DNA of 64,000 nucleotides from Nocardioides sp. GTDB taxonomy: Bacteria; Actinomycetota; Actinomycetes; Propionibacteriales; Nocardioidaceae. The translations under genes and the position numbers were made by a program. The notes under the pieces were generated by a model. The model was not told the DNA's origin, ran no database searches, and saw only the letters and a program-made list of their open reading frames with translations. The stretch's first letter is position 1. Each line of letters opens with the position of its first letter. The stretch spans positions 2,146,001-2,210,000 of the forward strand of contig JBAOIH010000001.1 in the NCBI GenBank assembly GCA_037045645.1, in the 5' to 3' direction. Positions 62,664 through 64,000 of the stretch are shown in pieces.

Positions 62664-64000
62664 CTACCTCTGGATCAGCTCTTCGGCCAGTTTCCTGACC
62701 TCTGAGGTGTAGCGCTCGAAGGCCAGGAAGTCGCCCATGCCGTCCTCGTGCTCATAGAGCCGCTCCTTGGGCGACACGTCGCAGAAGCCATAGGTCTTGA
62801 GCCGGGAGAATTCAGCGCAGGTATAGCCGCCGCCTTCGACCCCGATGCCGGTGCTCTTGGTGCCGCCGAAGGGCTGGTCGTTGTGGCGCAGCGCACTGGA
62901 GCCGTTGACCCAGACCGCTGAGGACTCGATGTTCTCGGTGAAGTAGTAGGCCTTCTTCAGGTCCTTGGTCACGACCGATGCGCTGAGGCCATACATGCTC
63001 TGGTTGGCGATCTCGATCGCTTCTGCGTCGTCCTTGAACGTGATGATCGGAACGACAGGGCCGAACACCTCCATGTCCTTGGCGATGTCCATGTCCTTGG
63101 TGACGTTGTCGATGATCGTCACGTCCATGGCCGCGCCGTCGCGCTTGCCGCCGTAGATGACCTTGCCGCCCTGGGCGACGGTGTGCTCGATCTGCTTCTC
63201 GACTCGGATCGCCGAGGCCTCGTCGCGAAGCCGGGTCAGGTCGGCGGTGGGATCGGTGGCGTGGCCGCGTTTGAGACCCTCGCAGAACTTGATCAGGCAC
63301 TGGACGAACACGTCCTTGGCCTTCTCGTGGACGATGGTCCGCTTCGGGGATGCGCACACCTGGCCGTTGTTCTCGATGATCCGGCCCCAACCGAGGCATT
63401 CGATGGCCTTGACCATCTGCTCGGGGTCCGAGGCGACCTCCTCGGTGATGATCAGTGGGTCGTTGCCGCCCAGCTCGAGGTGGACGTTCTTGATGGTGGG
63501 CGCTGCGGCCGTCATCATCGCGCTGCCGGTCGCGGTGCTGCCGGTCATGGCGATGCATGCAACCTTGGGATGGGTCAGCAGGCTCTCGGTACAGTCCTCG
63601 TTGCTGGCGGTGATGAACTGCAGGCACTCCTTGGGCACGCCAGCCTCGTGGGCCAGGTCGACGATCAGCTTGACGCAGTTGGCGGCCTGGTTGTCGGCCT
63701 TGACGATGCAGGTGTTCCCCATCAGCAGAGCTGGCACGATCTTCTGCATGGTGAGCTCGGCCGGGTAGTTGAAGGGAATGATGCAGGCGATCACGCCGAG
63801 CGCCTCACGCTTGACGAAGACCGAGTGGTTCTCATAGCCCTCGGAGCTGTCGCAGAGCACCTCGCCGTACAAGTGTTTGCCGACCTCGATGTTCGCGCGC
63901 CCGATCTCGGCGGCATAGGTCGTTTCGGCACGCGACTGGAGGATCGGCTTGCCCATCTCCTTGGACATGAACTGCGCGATGTCCTCGCGGCGCTCATCAA
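62664..64000 (-). CDS. NAD(P)-dependent aldehyde dehydrogenase, 5' end beyond the window
   Basis: About 445 residues are visible; the N-terminal part lies past the right edge (the frame is still open there). The ALDH catalytic Glu is in HLELGGNDP and the nucleophile Cys is in NNGQVCASPKR; GVIACIIPFNYPAELTM and EVFGPVVPIITF are also conserved. The C-terminus resembles aldehyde dehydrogenases of the succinate-semialdehyde/lactaldehyde type. Together with the DMT transporter it likely handles an aldehyde from the sugar route. Confidence 0.92.
   Translation of the reverse strand, partial: DERREDIAQFMSKEMGKPILQSRAETTYAAEIGRANIEVGKHLYGEVLCDSSEGYENHSVFVKREALGVIACIIPFNYPAELTMQKIVPALLMGNTCIVKADNQAANCVKLIVDLAHEAGVPKECLQFITASNEDCTESLLTHPKVACIAMTGSTATGSAMMTAAAPTIKNVHLELGGNDPLIITEEVASDPEQMVKAIECLGWGRIIENNGQVCASPKRTIVHEKAKDVFVQCLIKFCEGLKRGHATDPTADLTRLRDEASAIRVEKQIEHTVAQGGKVIYGGKRDGAAMDVTIIDNVTKDMDIAKDMEVFGPVVPIITFKDDAEAIEIANQSMYGLSASVVTKDLKKAYYFTENIESSAVWVNGSSALRHNDQPFGGTKSTGIGVEGGGYTCAEFSRLKTYGFCDVSPKERLYEHEDGMGDFLAFERYTSEVRKLAEELIQR

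Noticed and set aside
54592..64000. Sulfoquinovose (sulfo-transaldolase) pathway
   Set aside because: A transaldolase, an aldehyde dehydrogenase and a transporter are present, but no sulfoquinovosidase or isomerase is seen and the transaldolase is of the long type; iolC and mmsA argue for inositol or another sugar.

Overview
The window is high-GC DNA (roughly two thirds G+C by eye) from an actinobacterium. Markers for this are WhiB1, PdtaS, a SigR/RsrA pair, SigF with a UsfX-like anti-sigma factor, the 24-residue ribosomal protein bL37, the multifunctional 2-oxoglutarate decarboxylase Kgd and a nickel superoxide dismutase. Gene content and codon style (many CGTACG junctions, GAACTC and GAGTTG used instead of GAGCTC/GAGCTG) fit a Nocardioides-like member of the Propionibacteriales. 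That placement is an inference, since no rRNA gene is present.

1-9.1 kb holds central metabolism and stress genes: Kgd (left edge, partial), malic enzyme, sodN with its maturation protease, and the sigF unit. 9.1-20.4 kb is a regulatory block: whiB1 with a CRP-type site, pdtaS, a TPP enzyme, bL37, then sigR-rsrA preceded by a perfect SigR promoter, an SRAP protein, a degenerate GGDEF protein and a sigma factor fused to a zinc anti-sigma motif, membrane segments and a Ser/Thr/Pro stalk. 20.4-23.6 kb carries aroA-rsgA-hisN, all frameshifted by apparent single-base insertions. 23.7-31 kb contains housekeeping genes, a secreted HExxH metallopeptidase with a tandem copy lacking the catalytic residues, and an XRE-TPR regulator facing an unlisted 45-residue secreted peptide gene. 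31-46.5 kb is mixed metabolism and transport: an M3 peptidase (frameshifted), glycosyltransferase, SDR, beta-propeller, nadE, GMC oxidoreductase, an MFS pump with its TetR regulator, and two CNNM/CorC proteins. 46.7-50.5 kb is a siderophore ABC operon behind an iron box. 50.5-52.4 kb is a gluconate kinase/permease pair. 52.6-54.5 kb holds a lincosamide-nucleotidyltransferase-like gene, two coupled tiny genes, phnA and a truncated ABC-2 permease.

From about 54.5 kb to the right edge the base dialect changes (GAGCT common, GTACG rare) and the genes form a sugar/aldehyde catabolic island: iolC, mmsA, a GntR regulator, a transaldolase-family protein, an NmrA-like protein, a ROK regulator, a small unknown protein, a DMT transporter and an aldehyde dehydrogenase (partial). 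Two copies of a TTGT-N4-ACA(A/T) motif lie upstream of mmsA and the transaldolase gene and probably bind the GntR protein. The left border, where a cut-off iol operon meets half a permease gene, looks like a recombination scar.

The most promising unexplored items are the XRE-TPR/peptide pair, the membrane-tethered sigma/anti-sigma fusion, the catalytically dead peptidase twin, the predicted leaderless long form of SigR, and the clustered single-base insertions, several of which sit at AGCT sites.
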